DNA of 64,000 nt from Pseudomonas fluorescens (lineage in GTDB: Bacteria > Pseudomonadota > Gammaproteobacteria > Pseudomonadales > Pseudomonadaceae). The notes beneath the pieces are model-generated. The model did no database searches and was not told the origin of the DNA. It saw nothing but the letters and a program-made list of their open reading frames with translations. Both the position numbers and the translations under genes were made by a program. The DNA lies in NCBI RefSeq assembly GCF_002022275.1, contig NZ_MSDF01000001.1:1-64000 (forward strand), read 5' to 3'. Below are positions 7,900 through 17,018 of this stretch, piece after piece; the stretch's first letter is position 1; each line of letters begins with the position of its first letter.

Positions 7900-9593
7900 G
7901 CGCCCTCTCCAAGGGTGACTCGCAGCACTTCTTCCAGCGACGTGATACCCGCCAGCGCCTGGCGCAATCCGTCTTCATACAGGGTGCGCAAACCGGCGCG
8001 GCGGGCGGCCTGTTCGAGGGTGGCGGCATCAGCGTGGCGCATCAGCAGACCACGCAGTTCATCGTTCATCACGAGCAATTCGGTGAGCGCGCTGCGGCCG
8101 TGATAAGCGCCGTTGTAGAGCCGAATCGGGCGTTGCTCGGTCAAGCGATCCAGACCGTGTTCGGCGATCAATTGTGGCGACGCTTCAAAAGCAACGCGCG
8201 TGGCGGGGTCGAGGCGCCTGACTAGCCGCTGCGCAAGAATGCCGCTGACCGTCGACGCAATCAGGTAGCTCTCCACGCCCATGTCCAGCAGGCGCGTGAT
8301 GCTCGCGGCGGCGCTGTTGGTGTGCAGGGTCGAGAGCACAAGGTGCCCGGTGAGAGACGACTGAATCGCGATGCGACAGGTTTCCAGGTCGCGGATTTCG
8401 CCGATCATGATCACGTCCGGGTCCTGACGCACGATGGAGCGCAGCGCACCGGCGAAGTCCAGGCCGATGGCGGGCTTGACCTGGATCTGGTTGATGCCTT
8501 CGAGCTGGTATTCCACCGGGTCTTCGACGGTGATGATTTTGCGCTCGCTGGTGTTGAGCCGCGACAACGCGGTGTAGAGCGTGGTGGTTTTGCCGGAGCC
8601 GGTGGGCCCGGTCACCAGCAAAATGCCGTGGGGGCGCGCCAGTAAATCGAGGAAGGTCGCCAGCCGCTCGCCATCAAAGCCCAGGCTCTGAAAATCGAAC
8701 CTGACGGTTTGCCGGTCCAGCAGGCGCATCACCACCGACTCGCCAAAGCTGGTGGGCACGCTGGACACGCGCAAGTCGAGTTCCTTGCCCTGGATACGCA
8801 GCATGATGCGCCCGTCCTGCGGCAGCCTGCGCTCGGCGATGTCCAGCCGCGCCATGATCTTCACCCGCGAAATCACTGCCGCCGACGAACTGGCGGGCGG
8901 CGCTTCGGCGTCGTGCAGCACGCCGTCAATGCGGTAACGCACTTTGAGCTGAGTTTCGAAGGGTTCGATGTGGATGTCCGAGGCGCGTTGCTCCACGGCG
9001 CGCTGCAGGATCAGGTTGACCAGGCGAATCACCGGCGCTTCGGAGGCCATGTCCTTGAGGTGTTCGATATCCTCCAGCGCGCCGCCCTGCTCATCGAGGT
9101 TTTCGATCAGCGTACCCATGGCGGAACGGCCTTGGCCGTAATAGCGCTCGATCAGCGTATCGACCTCATTGCGCGGGCCGATGGCCAGCCACACCGGCAC
9201 CTGACAGGCGTAGGCCAGTGCCTGAAACGGATAACCCTGCGCTGGATTGGCCGCCAGTACACGCAGGCCGCCCTGGGTCCAGCCCATGGGCACGATTTGG
9301 TAGTGGCGCATAAAGCGCTCGGTGAGCACCGGCAAAGGGTCCAGCAGCGGTGGTGCGGCGTCTGCCAGCAACAGGGGGGCATCGAGCAAATCGGCCCACG
9401 CGCGGGCCAGTTCGACTTCAGAAACCAGCCCCAGGCGCGTGAGCACGCCGAGCAGGTCACTGGCGTCGGTGGACAAACGCCGGGCTCGCTCCAGATCAAC
9501 GGTTTTCAACCCGGCATGCTGCGTCAGCCACGCGCACACTTGATCAGTGTGCGGTATCTGCATATGGCAGGCATCGATAAGGGCTGACGACAT
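7896..9593 (-). CDS. gspE: Type II secretion ATPase GspE
   Basis: Cytoplasmic assembly ATPase, 565 residues, first gene of the operon. An N-terminal T2SSE_N-like domain is followed by a RecA-like core with Walker A GPTGSGKTTT (about 326-335), Asp box (IITVEDPVEY), Walker B (DVIMIGEIRD) and His box (GHLVLSTLHTN). In most GspE proteins a CxxC...CxxC zinc loop follows LVRRL; here the region reads LVRRLDPATRVAF and later NGAYHGRSALTELL with no cysteines, so the zinc subdomain is absent. The ATG at 9593 has only a weak ribosome site; an ATG at 9563 is an alternative. Confidence 0.94.
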   Translation of the reverse strand: MSSALIDACHMQIPHTDQVCAWLTQHAGLKTVDLERARRLSTDASDLLGVLTRLGLVSEVELARAWADLLDAPLLLADAAPPLLDPLPVLTERFMRHYQIVPMGWTQGGLRVLAANPAQGYPFQALAYACQVPVWLAIGPRNEVDTLIERYYGQGRSAMGTLIENLDEQGGALEDIEHLKDMASEAPVIRLVNLILQRAVEQRASDIHIEPFETQLKVRYRIDGVLHDAEAPPASSSAAVISRVKIMARLDIAERRLPQDGRIMLRIQGKELDLRVSSVPTSFGESVVMRLLDRQTVRFDFQSLGFDGERLATFLDLLARPHGILLVTGPTGSGKTTTLYTALSRLNTSERKIITVEDPVEYQLEGINQIQVKPAIGLDFAGALRSIVRQDPDVIMIGEIRDLETCRIAIQSSLTGHLVLSTLHTNSAAASITRLLDMGVESYLIASTVSGILAQRLVRRLDPATRVAFEASPQLIAEHGLDRLTEQRPIRLYNGAYHGRSALTELLVMNDELRGLLMRHADAATLEQAARRAGLRTLYEDGLRQALAGITSLEEVLRVTLGEGA

Positions 9594-9924
9594 AATATTA
9601 AGTTCTAGTTGCGAGAAAGTATGGCTATTTGGAACTACCGAGAAGTGCCATTAGTTAGCCACGCCCGAAGAAAGAGTTAGCAGGGTTAATCGACTGGAAG
9701 TTCCAACGCTAGTTCCTGAGGCGGGGAAACAAACTGAAATGAATAGCCACGGGCTGTCCCGGATTTCCGGTACAACCCTTGTTTTAGAGGGTGCGCAGCG
9801 AAGGTCTCGGGTTTAGCTAATTGCAATGAGCCACTTCGTTAGTTGCTCAGGCGTTCTCGCGCTCAATGGGGTGGCAATCCAAAAGATTCAAGCGTTGCAC
9901 TTCATCTCTCACAGTTGAACCGGG
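9594..9924. promoter_or_regulatory. Intergenic region upstream of the gsp operon
   Basis: 331 bases without a gene. It must hold the promoter of the minus-strand gspE operon and the 3' end of the fecE-type gene. On the minus strand a GGAACTT word lies about 120 bases upstream of gspE, like the -35 of an AlgU/ECF promoter, but I cannot pick a convincing -10. No clear hairpin with a T-run is seen after fecE. Confidence 0.3.
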
Positions 9925-10716
9925 TCAGGCGTGAAGTCGGGTGCTTTTTTCGACTATGCACATCGGCGTGCCGGACACGGGTTCATTGATGACCTGCACT
10001 TGCACATCAAATACCTGACGCATCAACTCGACGCTGATCACCGCGGCGGGCGTCCCATCGGCAACCAGCTGGCCGCCGTGCATCACCGCCAGATGGTCGG
10101 CATACCGGCAGGCCTGGTTGATGTCGTGCAGCACGGTGATCACGGTCTTGCCTTCTGCGGCCAGCTCGCCCATCAAGTCCAGCAATTCGACCTGGTGGCT
10201 GATGTCGAGGTAAGTGGTCGGCTCATCCAGCAATACCACCGCTGCATTTTGCGCCAACACCATGGCCAGCCAGGCCCGCTGGCGTTGGCCGCCGGACAAG
10301 TCCGCCAATGCGCGGTCGGCCAGGCTGTCCAGTTCCAGTCGTTGCATGGCCTGCGTTACCTGCGTTTGGTCACTGCCACTCAGGCGCCCCCACAGCGAGT
10401 TATGCGGGCTGCGGCCATAGGCGACCAACTGGCGCACGCTGACGCCTTCCGGCACCGGCAACACCTGGGGTAAAAACGCAATGTGCTGGGCCAATTGGCG
10501 AGCGGAAAGGCTTGCATAGGCCTGGCCATCCAGCGTCAGTTCGCCCCTGGTCGGTTTGAGAATGCGCGCGAAGGTCTTGAGCAACGTCGACTTGCCACAA
10601 CCGTTCGGGCCGATCAGCGCCGTGACCTTCCCCGCCGGCGGCGCAAATGAAAGGCCCTGCACGATACGCGTGGCGTCGTAGCCGATGTCGAGTTGATGTG
10701 CCTGGAGAATGCTCAT
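9925..10716 (-). CDS. fecE: Iron-chelate ABC transporter ATP-binding protein (FecE-like)
   Basis: About 263 residues from the ATG at 10716 (MSILQAHQLDIGYD). Walker A GPNGCGKST, Q-loop (FLPQ), signature LSGGQRQRAWLAM, Walker B VVLLDEPTTYLD and the switch His (VLHD) are all present. It powers uptake through the two permeases encoded just upstream; only 4 bases separate it from the FecD-like gene. The open frame to 10767 adds 17 residues overlapping the permease gene and is unlikely to be used. Substrate within the ferric citrate/siderophore class is set by the binding protein. Confidence 0.9.
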   Translation of the reverse strand: MSILQAHQLDIGYDATRIVQGLSFAPPAGKVTALIGPNGCGKSTLLKTFARILKPTRGELTLDGQAYASLSARQLAQHIAFLPQVLPVPEGVSVRQLVAYGRSPHNSLWGRLSGSDQTQVTQAMQRLELDSLADRALADLSGGQRQRAWLAMVLAQNAAVVLLDEPTTYLDISHQVELLDLMGELAAEGKTVITVLHDINQACRYADHLAVMHGGQLVADGTPAAVISVELMRQVFDVQVQVINEPVSGTPMCIVEKSTRLHA

Positions 10717-10720
10717 GTCA

Positions 10721-11689
10721 TCAGCCCTTGAACCGTGCCAGCAACCAAAGAAAATACGGCGCGCCAATCACCGCCGTGAGTACCCCCGCCGGGATTTCGC
10801 TGGGCGCGATCAGCGTGCGTCCGAGGGTGTCGGCGAGCACCAGCAACAGCGCGCCAATCAACATCGCCGCCGGCAGCAAGAACAGGTGATGCCCGCCGAC
10901 CAGCCGCCGCGCCATGTGCGGCGCAACCAGGCCGATAAATCCAATCGGCCCGATCACCCCCACGCCCAGGCTGGTGAGCAGCACCGCGCAGGCCATCGCC
11001 AGCCAGCGTGTGCGGTTCAGCGCCGTACCCAGGCTGTGCGCCGCCTCGTCGCCGAGGGCGATCAGGTTCAGCGGTTTGGCCAGGCACAGGCCCAGCGGAA
11101 TCAGCACTAGAAACGGCAACACCAGCGCCACGTGGTGCCAGTTGCGGCTCCACAAACTGCCGGTGAGGGCAAGCAACGCGGTGTTGATATCCAATGGGTG
11201 GGACAGGATCAGAAATTCGGTGACGCTCGACAAGGTCACGGCAATGGCCACCCCCGACAGCGCAAAACGCACCCCGGAAAAGCTCACACCCGTGTTGTAG
11301 AGCGCCAGCAGCAAGGCGCCGCCGGCACCGCCCAGGCAAGCCACCAGCGGCAGCCAGGCGATCGGCAACTGCGGCCAGCTGATGATCGCAACCGTCAGCG
11401 CCAGCCCCGCGCCTTGGGTCACGCCGAGGATTTCCGGCGAGGCCAGCGGGTTGCGGATCACGCCCTGCACAATCGCCCCCGCCAGGCCAAAAGCACAGCC
11501 TGCGAGGACCGCGATCAGGCTGCGTGGCAGGCGGTGGTTCCACACTTCGAAGTCGAGGGCGTTGTGGGCCAACAGGTGTTGCAGCACGGTGTCGGGTGTG
11601 AGCCACGACGTGCCCGCGCTGAGGCTGACAAAGGTCGCCGCCAATAACAGGCCGACCAGCAGCCAGAGGCGCAAGCGTGGCCGGATCAT
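10721..11689 (-). CDS. fecD: Iron-chelate ABC transporter permease (FecD-like)
   Basis: 322-residue BtuC/FecCD-family permease with about nine to ten hydrophobic helices. The RLPRSLIAVLAGCAFGLAG motif and GVGVIGPIGFIGLVAPHMAR (family-typical GPIGF...APH) are clear. The ATG overlaps the upstream permease stop in ATGA. It pairs with the FecC-like protein to form the membrane channel. Confidence 0.91.
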   Translation of the reverse strand: MIRPRLRLWLLVGLLLAATFVSLSAGTSWLTPDTVLQHLLAHNALDFEVWNHRLPRSLIAVLAGCAFGLAGAIVQGVIRNPLASPEILGVTQGAGLALTVAIISWPQLPIAWLPLVACLGGAGGALLLALYNTGVSFSGVRFALSGVAIAVTLSSVTEFLILSHPLDINTALLALTGSLWSRNWHHVALVLPFLVLIPLGLCLAKPLNLIALGDEAAHSLGTALNRTRWLAMACAVLLTSLGVGVIGPIGFIGLVAPHMARRLVGGHHLFLLPAAMLIGALLLVLADTLGRTLIAPSEIPAGVLTAVIGAPYFLWLLARFKG

Positions 11690-12675
11690 AGGGTGCGCCT
11701 GGCGAGAAAGAGGAAGAACGGTGCGCCGATCAGTGCCGTGACCACGCCTGCCGGGGTTTCCACCGGAAAGGCCACGGCGCGGCTAAGCAAGTCGGCACCC
11801 AATACGATCACCGCGCCCAATGCCGCGCTCAGCGGAATCAGCCAGCGGTAATCATTACCCAAAAACTGACGAATGATGTTCGGCGCGATCAGCCCGACAA
11901 AACCGATGGGGCCGACCGCGCAAACACTGGCGCCCACCAGCAGCAGGCTGGCGACAAACACTTGCAAGCGCAGGCTGGCGATACCCACGCCGAGGGAGCG
12001 CGCAGCGTCTTCGCCAAGGTTGATCAGGTTCAAACGCGGCGCGCACCACAGGGCCCACAGACCACCGATCAAGGTGCACGGCCAGAGCAATTGCACTTGC
12101 GCGGCGCCGACGTTGGCCAACGAGCCGGCCAACCAGTTCAACACGCTTTGCGCCTGGGCCTCGACCAGAATCACCGTGAGCCGGGTCAACGCTGCGCACA
12201 ACGCAGCGACGGCGACACCGGCCAGCACCAACCGCCCCTGCGCCGTGGTGGGCGACCACGCACCGCCCAGGCTGAACACGGTGATCCAGGCCAGCGCGCC
12301 GCCCACACATGTCATCAACAACGCACCGCCGGCAAAGGGTGGCGCGACCAAGCCGGTCGAAAACAGCGCCAGCCCCAACGCCGCCCCCGCCGTGACGCCG
12401 AACAATGAAGGCGACGCCAGACGGTTGCGCGTGATGCCCTGCATCAGTGCACCGGCCAGGCCCAGGCAGGCGCCCACCAGCGCGGCGCAGACCGCGCGCG
12501 GCACGCGCAACTGGGCGACGATATAGGCCATATTGCCGCCCACGCGGCCCTGATGAGCCAGGCCGTTCCAGGCGTCTGTCGCGGTGATGGTGAACGGTGA
12601 TCCGAGGTACAACGAAAACCAGAACAACCCGGCACCGAGCAACACGATGCCCACGGCGGCGACACTGCGTTGCAC
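11686..12675 (-). CDS. fecC: Iron-chelate ABC transporter permease (FecC-like)
   Basis: 329-residue FecCD-family permease. The start is a GTG at 12675, two bases after the stop of the binding-protein gene. Family motifs: RVPRAVCAALVGACLGLAGA near the N-terminus and VGPIGFVGLIAPNIIR near residue 240. Forms a heterodimer with the following FecD-like protein. Order binding protein, permease, permease, ATPase is the same as in fecBCDE. Confidence 0.91.
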   Translation of the reverse strand: MQRSVAAVGIVLLGAGLFWFSLYLGSPFTITATDAWNGLAHQGRVGGNMAYIVAQLRVPRAVCAALVGACLGLAGALMQGITRNRLASPSLFGVTAGAALGLALFSTGLVAPPFAGGALLMTCVGGALAWITVFSLGGAWSPTTAQGRLVLAGVAVAALCAALTRLTVILVEAQAQSVLNWLAGSLANVGAAQVQLLWPCTLIGGLWALWCAPRLNLINLGEDAARSLGVGIASLRLQVFVASLLLVGASVCAVGPIGFVGLIAPNIIRQFLGNDYRWLIPLSAALGAVIVLGADLLSRAVAFPVETPAGVVTALIGAPFFLFLARRTL

Positions 12676-12677
12676 GC

Positions 12678-13598
12678 TTATTGGCTCAGTACGGCTTTGC
12701 CGCCTTTAAGAATGGCCAGGGCGTCTTCGGCGATTTGCTCGGAAGCGAGTACGCCACGGTTGCGCGCCCAACTGTCGCCATCCACTTCGGCAACGTGATG
12801 ATTACGCACCGCGCCAAGCACTTGCCACAGCGGCTGCTTGCTCCAGGTGTCGACGATGCTCGGGCGACGGTAATGGCCGACCAGCAGCCAACCCGGGTCC
12901 AGTGCAAGCAGTTGCTCCAGGCTGACGAATTCGGTGGGGGCGGCCTTGGCGCGTACCGACGGGACCTTCAAGCCGATGGCTTCCAGTACGCTGCCAGCGT
13001 AGGAGTCCGGGCCGTGTACGGAAAAACTGTCTTCACGGGCAACGCCGAACAACACGCTGGCACCGGAGGGGATCTGCTGCGCAATCGCTTTCAGGTGTTC
13101 ACGGTTCTGCGCGATACGCGCTTCCATCTGCGGGCTCTTGCCAAGGGCTTTGCCGATCAGCTCGGCGGATTTCAGACTGCCCTGATAATCCTCACCGCGC
13201 GACGGCAACAACAGCGTTGGCGCGAGACTCGACAGGTCGCTGTACAGCGCTTGATGGCGGTTCAGGTCGGCGATGATCAGGTCCGGCTTGAGGCGGGCGA
13301 TCTCTTCGATGCTCGGCTGCGAACGCAGGCCTACGGACTTCCACTGGCCGATGGCCTGGCGCACGCGGGGCAAGACGCGGTTGGCGTCGCCATCGTCGGC
13401 GGCGCCTACGGGCGTGACGTCAACCGCGGCCAGGCTGTCGAGAAAGGAAAACTCCAGTACCACCACGCGCTTGGGCGCGTCCGGCAAATGCACGACGTGC
13501 TGGCCATCGTTGAGGTCGATGGGGGCGGCGCTGAGTACGCTGGAAGACAACGCCAGGAGGCAGGCCGCAAGGGTCGGGATGGAGCGCAGCATTCGCAT
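12678..13598 (-). CDS. fecB: Periplasmic iron-chelate binding protein (FecB-like)
   Basis: 306 residues with a Sec signal peptide (about 1-24, ending SVLSAA). It resembles FecB of E. coli along its length as I remember it: VVVLEFSFLDSLAAVDV, PSIEEIARLKPDLIIAD, LEQLLALDPGWLLVGHYR, and SWARNRGVLASEQIA. FecB binds ferric dicitrate in the periplasm and hands it to FecCDE. The gene lies downstream of the TonB receptor, separated by a REP doublet. Ferric citrate is the best substrate guess, although the adjacent receptor is not FecA-like. Confidence 0.87.
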   Translation of the reverse strand: MRMLRSIPTLAACLLALSSSVLSAAPIDLNDGQHVVHLPDAPKRVVVLEFSFLDSLAAVDVTPVGAADDGDANRVLPRVRQAIGQWKSVGLRSQPSIEEIARLKPDLIIADLNRHQALYSDLSSLAPTLLLPSRGEDYQGSLKSAELIGKALGKSPQMEARIAQNREHLKAIAQQIPSGASVLFGVAREDSFSVHGPDSYAGSVLEAIGLKVPSVRAKAAPTEFVSLEQLLALDPGWLLVGHYRRPSIVDTWSKQPLWQVLGAVRNHHVAEVDGDSWARNRGVLASEQIAEDALAILKGGKAVLSQ

Positions 13599-13687
13599 GG
13601 AGAGTACCTCGGCGTTAAAACACCCCGGCTAGACAGGCTGGGGAAAACGGCGGGTACTATTCCATATCGGCGCGTTGCAATCAAAAA

Positions 13688-13702
13688 ACATTCTTATTAA
13701 CA
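13688..13702 (-). promoter_or_regulatory. Weak candidate Fur-type site upstream of fecB-like gene
   Basis: On the minus strand the text TTAATAAGAATGTT lies about 90 bases before the binding-protein start. The TAA-x-AATG core resembles half of a Fur box, but the second half does not match well. Listed only because the downstream operon is expected to be iron-regulated. Confidence 0.2.
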
Positions 13703-13713
13703 CTGTAATTCCC

Positions 13714-13802
13714 TGTGGGAGCTGGCTTGCCTGCGATCGCGGTGGGTCGGGATCAAATATAGACACTGATACACCGCTATCGCAGGCAAGCCAGCTCCCA
13801 CA
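13714..13802. repeat. REP doublet (REPIN-like inverted repeat)
   Basis: Two copies of a REP of the P. fluorescens type in inverted orientation: TGTGGGAGCTGGCTTGCCTG at the left and its near-exact reverse complement ending at 13802, separated by a short spacer with ATATAGACACTGATACA. Each arm contains the GGGAGC...GGCTTGCCTGCGAT core. It sits between the end of the receptor gene and the start of the transporter operon. Such doublets are spread by RAYT transposases (established for REPINs); no RAYT gene is in the window. Confidence 0.9.
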
Positions 13803-13814
13803 TTAGTCCTGCGC

Positions 13815-16220
13815 TTAGAAATCGACTGTGGCGGACAGCAGGTAGGTTCGGGGGGTTGATAAGGTCAAGCCCGGCTCGCTGTCATCCGAAGCACCGGCCG
13901 AGCTCCAGTAACGTTTATCGGCGACGTTCTCGACATTCGCGCGCAAGGTGATGTGTTTGTCATCCACCTTGAAGGCATAGCGCGCGCCCACATCGATGCG
14001 GTTCCACGCGTCAATCTGCTTGACGTTGGACTGGTCCAGGTACTGCGAGCTGGAATAGATGCCACGGCTGGTCAGGGTCAGCCCTTCCAGCGTTGGCACA
14101 TCCCATTCGGCGCCAAGGTTGACGTTGTACTTGGGCGTGGCCGGTGCGCGGTTGCCGTCGAAAGTGCCGTTGGTGGTGTGTGTCAGCTCACTGTCGATTA
14201 CCATGACCCCACCGAGCAAGCGAAAGCCCTTGAGCGGCTCGCCGAACACAGTTAGCTCCACGCCGTCGTTCTGGCGCTTGCCGTTGGGGCCGAACACGCG
14301 AGTCGTGGCGTTCGTCTCGTAGGCAGGCTGTTTGATGCGAAACACGGCAGCGGTCACGGCGAAGGCGCCGGCATCGTATTTGGCGCCGACTTCGACCTGA
14401 CGGCTGACAAATGGCGGAAAGATTTCATCTTCGTTGACCGACGTAGACGGCGCGATCTTGCCTTGGCTCAAACCTTCCATGTAGTTGGCGTACAGCGACA
14501 GTTTGTCGGTGGCCTTGAACAGGAGGCCGCCCGAGGGCGAGATTTTTTCTTCGTCGTAGGCGGTGTCGCCTTTGACGTTGTCGGTCCAGTCATCGACCTT
14601 CACCCGCTGCCAGCGCGCGCCGAGGGTGAGTAACAGACGGTCGTCGAAAAAGCCCAGGGTGTCGGAGAGTGCCAAGCCGCTGAAGCGGTTCTCGGTGTAA
14701 ACCTTGGCGTCCAGGCGCGTCGGCCGTGACGGTGTCGGGGTTTGCAGCGGATCGTACAGATTGCTTGGTGCGGCGGCATAGCGCGCGCCGCCGTTTTCGA
14801 AGTCCATGTAGAAGTAGCTGGCCGCCAGGTTCAGCTCATGGCTGACCGGCCCGGTGTGAAACCAACTGCGCACGCCCGCCGTGGCGGTGCGCACATTTTC
14901 GTCGCGGGTGAAATCCCGCGGCAGCACGCTGAAGTCCCCGGCGTTATTGGTGACAGCCACCGCGTGCCTCAGGAAGTCGTGGTTACTTTTACGCGCGCCG
15001 ACGCCGCCGTAGAGCATCACGCTGTCGCTGAGGTCGAACTCGCCGTTGAGCGTACCGAAGGTGTCGTTGGTGCTGGCGTTGCTCCAGGACTGCGCATAGT
15101 TGCGATGCACCTCATTGGCACTCGGCACCCTGGCATTGGGGCCAACTTGCACACGTTCCTGCGGCGCATCGGTATCTCGCTCGGTGTGGCCGATATCGGT
15201 GGAAAGGCGCAGGCGCTCGCCGCGAAAATCCAGCCCGAGCACCGCCATTTCGCGGTCGACGCTCTGATGATCCCATTCCGTATCGCCCGACTGTTTGACG
15301 CCGTTGAAGCGGATGCCGAATTTATTATCCTCACCAAAGCGCCGCCCCACATCCACCGCGCCACCGGCCTGGCTGCCCGAGGCCCAGGTGCCGGTAAACG
15401 AGTTGATGTCCTTATCGGTGGCGCGCTTGGGTACCACGTTGATGCCACCGCCGACGCTGCCGCGCGGTGAAATGCCGTTGATCAACTGGCTCGGGCCTTT
15501 GAGGATATCGACGCGGTCGGCCATTTCCATGTCGATGGTGTAAGTCGGCAACACGCCGTACAGGCCGTTATAGGCCACATCACTGTTGAACAGGCTGAAG
15601 CCGCGAATGGTGAACTGCTCGTAGCGCCCGCCGGCCGGGTTGGTGGCGCGTACCGAGGGGTCGCTGGCCACCAGGTCACCGAGGGTGCGCGCTTGCTGGT
15701 TCTTGACCGCGGCCTCGGTGTAGGTGGTCATGCTGAACGGCGTTTCCATGAAATCCCGCGAGCCCAGCAGGCCTTGGGAGCCACGCCGCGCGACCTGCCC
15801 ACCGGCGTAGGTATCGCCGTCGGCGACGTCGGTAGCGCCGAGAATGGACGTCGGCGCCAGTTGCACACTGCCATCCTCCGGCGCAGGAACCAGCCTGTAG
15901 GCCTGCTCCCCCATCGGTTGCAGTCGCAAGCCCGAGCCCTGGAGCAAACGGGTGAAGCCCTCCTCCACGCCATATTCACCGGACAAACCACTGCTGCTGC
16001 GCCCGCTGACGAGCGCCGGGTCCACCGACAGGTTCACCCCTGCCAACCCGGCAAAACGGGTCAAGGCGGCACTCAGGCTACCGGCCGGCACCTGGTAACT
16101 GCGGCGGGTGGCGGCGTCTTCGGCGTAGCTGACGGCGACGAATAACGGGCTGGTACTGAGGCTCAGCAGCAGGCTCAGATTGAGCAGAGGGCGCAAGCGC
16201 AAGGGTGGGACTGCGGGCAT
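13815..16220 (-). CDS. TonB-dependent siderophore receptor with N-terminal signalling domain
   Basis: 801 residues. Signal peptide (about 1-33), then an STN domain (about 40-112: VPAGSLSAALTRFAGLAGV, LLQGSGLRLQPMGEQAYRL), a plug domain (ETPFSMTTYTEAAVKNQQ, TIRGFSLFNSDVAYNG, DILKGPSQLINGISPRGSVG) and a beta-barrel ending in a C-terminal Phe (SATVDF). The plug and barrel are of the siderophore-receptor type rather than FecA-like. STN domains normally signal to a FecR-type anti-sigma factor, but no fecI/fecR pair is adjacent. The downstream FecBCDE-like genes probably complete the uptake route. Confidence 0.92.
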   Translation of the reverse strand: MPAVPPLRLRPLLNLSLLLSLSTSPLFVAVSYAEDAATRRSYQVPAGSLSAALTRFAGLAGVNLSVDPALVSGRSSSGLSGEYGVEEGFTRLLQGSGLRLQPMGEQAYRLVPAPEDGSVQLAPTSILGATDVADGDTYAGGQVARRGSQGLLGSRDFMETPFSMTTYTEAAVKNQQARTLGDLVASDPSVRATNPAGGRYEQFTIRGFSLFNSDVAYNGLYGVLPTYTIDMEMADRVDILKGPSQLINGISPRGSVGGGINVVPKRATDKDINSFTGTWASGSQAGGAVDVGRRFGEDNKFGIRFNGVKQSGDTEWDHQSVDREMAVLGLDFRGERLRLSTDIGHTERDTDAPQERVQVGPNARVPSANEVHRNYAQSWSNASTNDTFGTLNGEFDLSDSVMLYGGVGARKSNHDFLRHAVAVTNNAGDFSVLPRDFTRDENVRTATAGVRSWFHTGPVSHELNLAASYFYMDFENGGARYAAAPSNLYDPLQTPTPSRPTRLDAKVYTENRFSGLALSDTLGFFDDRLLLTLGARWQRVKVDDWTDNVKGDTAYDEEKISPSGGLLFKATDKLSLYANYMEGLSQGKIAPSTSVNEDEIFPPFVSRQVEVGAKYDAGAFAVTAAVFRIKQPAYETNATTRVFGPNGKRQNDGVELTVFGEPLKGFRLLGGVMVIDSELTHTTNGTFDGNRAPATPKYNVNLGAEWDVPTLEGLTLTSRGIYSSSQYLDQSNVKQIDAWNRIDVGARYAFKVDDKHITLRANVENVADKRYWSSAGASDDSEPGLTLSTPRTYLLSATVDF

Positions 16221-16372
16221 TGGAGGAAGCTCTCGATGTGTTCACTTGCCTGAAATGACCGGCGAGGTGAAAAAAGGGGACAGGCTTTCGCCAATTTTTT
16301 TCGTCTTGCATAGAGGGCCCCCATTGCTCAGGATGGCGGCCTGATTTCAATCCCTGCAAGAAGGCTCGACGC

Positions 16373-16996
16373 ATGAAGCTATTGCGTAAATGGCGCGAAC
16401 ACCAAGCGCGCAAAGCGTTGCGCGCACTCCCCCCCCTGGAGCGCGCTACGCAAAAACTGCGCAACCGTTATCCCGCGTACAGTTTTGGCGTCGGCACCTA
16501 CGGCGACCTGAAAGTTCACGACTGGCATGAAGGCACAACCCTGCGCGTGGGCGCCTACACCTCCATTGCTGGCAATGTCGAAGTGTTTCTGGGTGGCCAC
16601 CACCGTACCGATTGGCTCAGCTGCTACCCCTTTCCGGCCAAGGTCGACAGCGTCGCGCACATTACGGACTTTGGTGGCAGCAAAGGCGACGTGACCATCG
16701 GCAACGACTGCTGGATCAGCTCGCACGCGAAGATTTTGTCGGGCGTTTCGATTGGCAATGGCGCGGTCGTGGCAGCAGGCGCACTGGTGACCAAGGATGT
16801 CGCGCCCTACTCCATCGTCGGCGGCAACCCAGCCAAGCATATCCGCTGGCGTTTTGATGAGCCGACCCGCGTGATGCTGGAACAGTCAGCGTGGTGGGAC
16901 TGGCCGCAGGAGGAAGTGTTGAGGGTCGCGCATTTACTGTGCAGTACGGATCTTGCGCCGTTTGTGGAGTACGTAAAGCAACGTCCGCGCAAGTGA
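16373..16996 (+). CDS. Hexapeptide-repeat acetyltransferase (CatB/XAT-like)
   Basis: 207 residues with a left-handed beta-helix. Hexapeptide turns are visible (VGAYTSIAGNVEVFLGG, VTIGNDCWISSHAKILSGVSIGNGAVVAAG) and the family end motif VTKDVAPYSIVGGNPAKHIRWRF. The HHRTDWLS segment matches the catalytic-His region of xenobiotic/streptogramin acetyltransferases. The genuine acceptor could equally be a sugar or polysaccharide precursor; no resistance or polysaccharide genes are adjacent. The ATG at 16373 follows an AAGG ribosome site. Divergent from the TonB receptor. Confidence 0.82.
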   Translation: MKLLRKWREHQARKALRALPPLERATQKLRNRYPAYSFGVGTYGDLKVHDWHEGTTLRVGAYTSIAGNVEVFLGGHHRTDWLSCYPFPAKVDSVAHITDFGGSKGDVTIGNDCWISSHAKILSGVSIGNGAVVAAGALVTKDVAPYSIVGGNPAKHIRWRFDEPTRVMLEQSAWWDWPQEEVLRVAHLLCSTDLAPFVEYVKQRPRK

Positions 16997-17018
16997 AGCG
17001 TATCTAAAGCCGGGCATG

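Noticed and set aside
16281..16320. Possible Fur box between the TonB receptor and the acetyltransferase
   Set aside because: The AT-rich text CAATTTTTTTCG has no GATAAT-type repeats; a Fur site may exist but cannot be shown.
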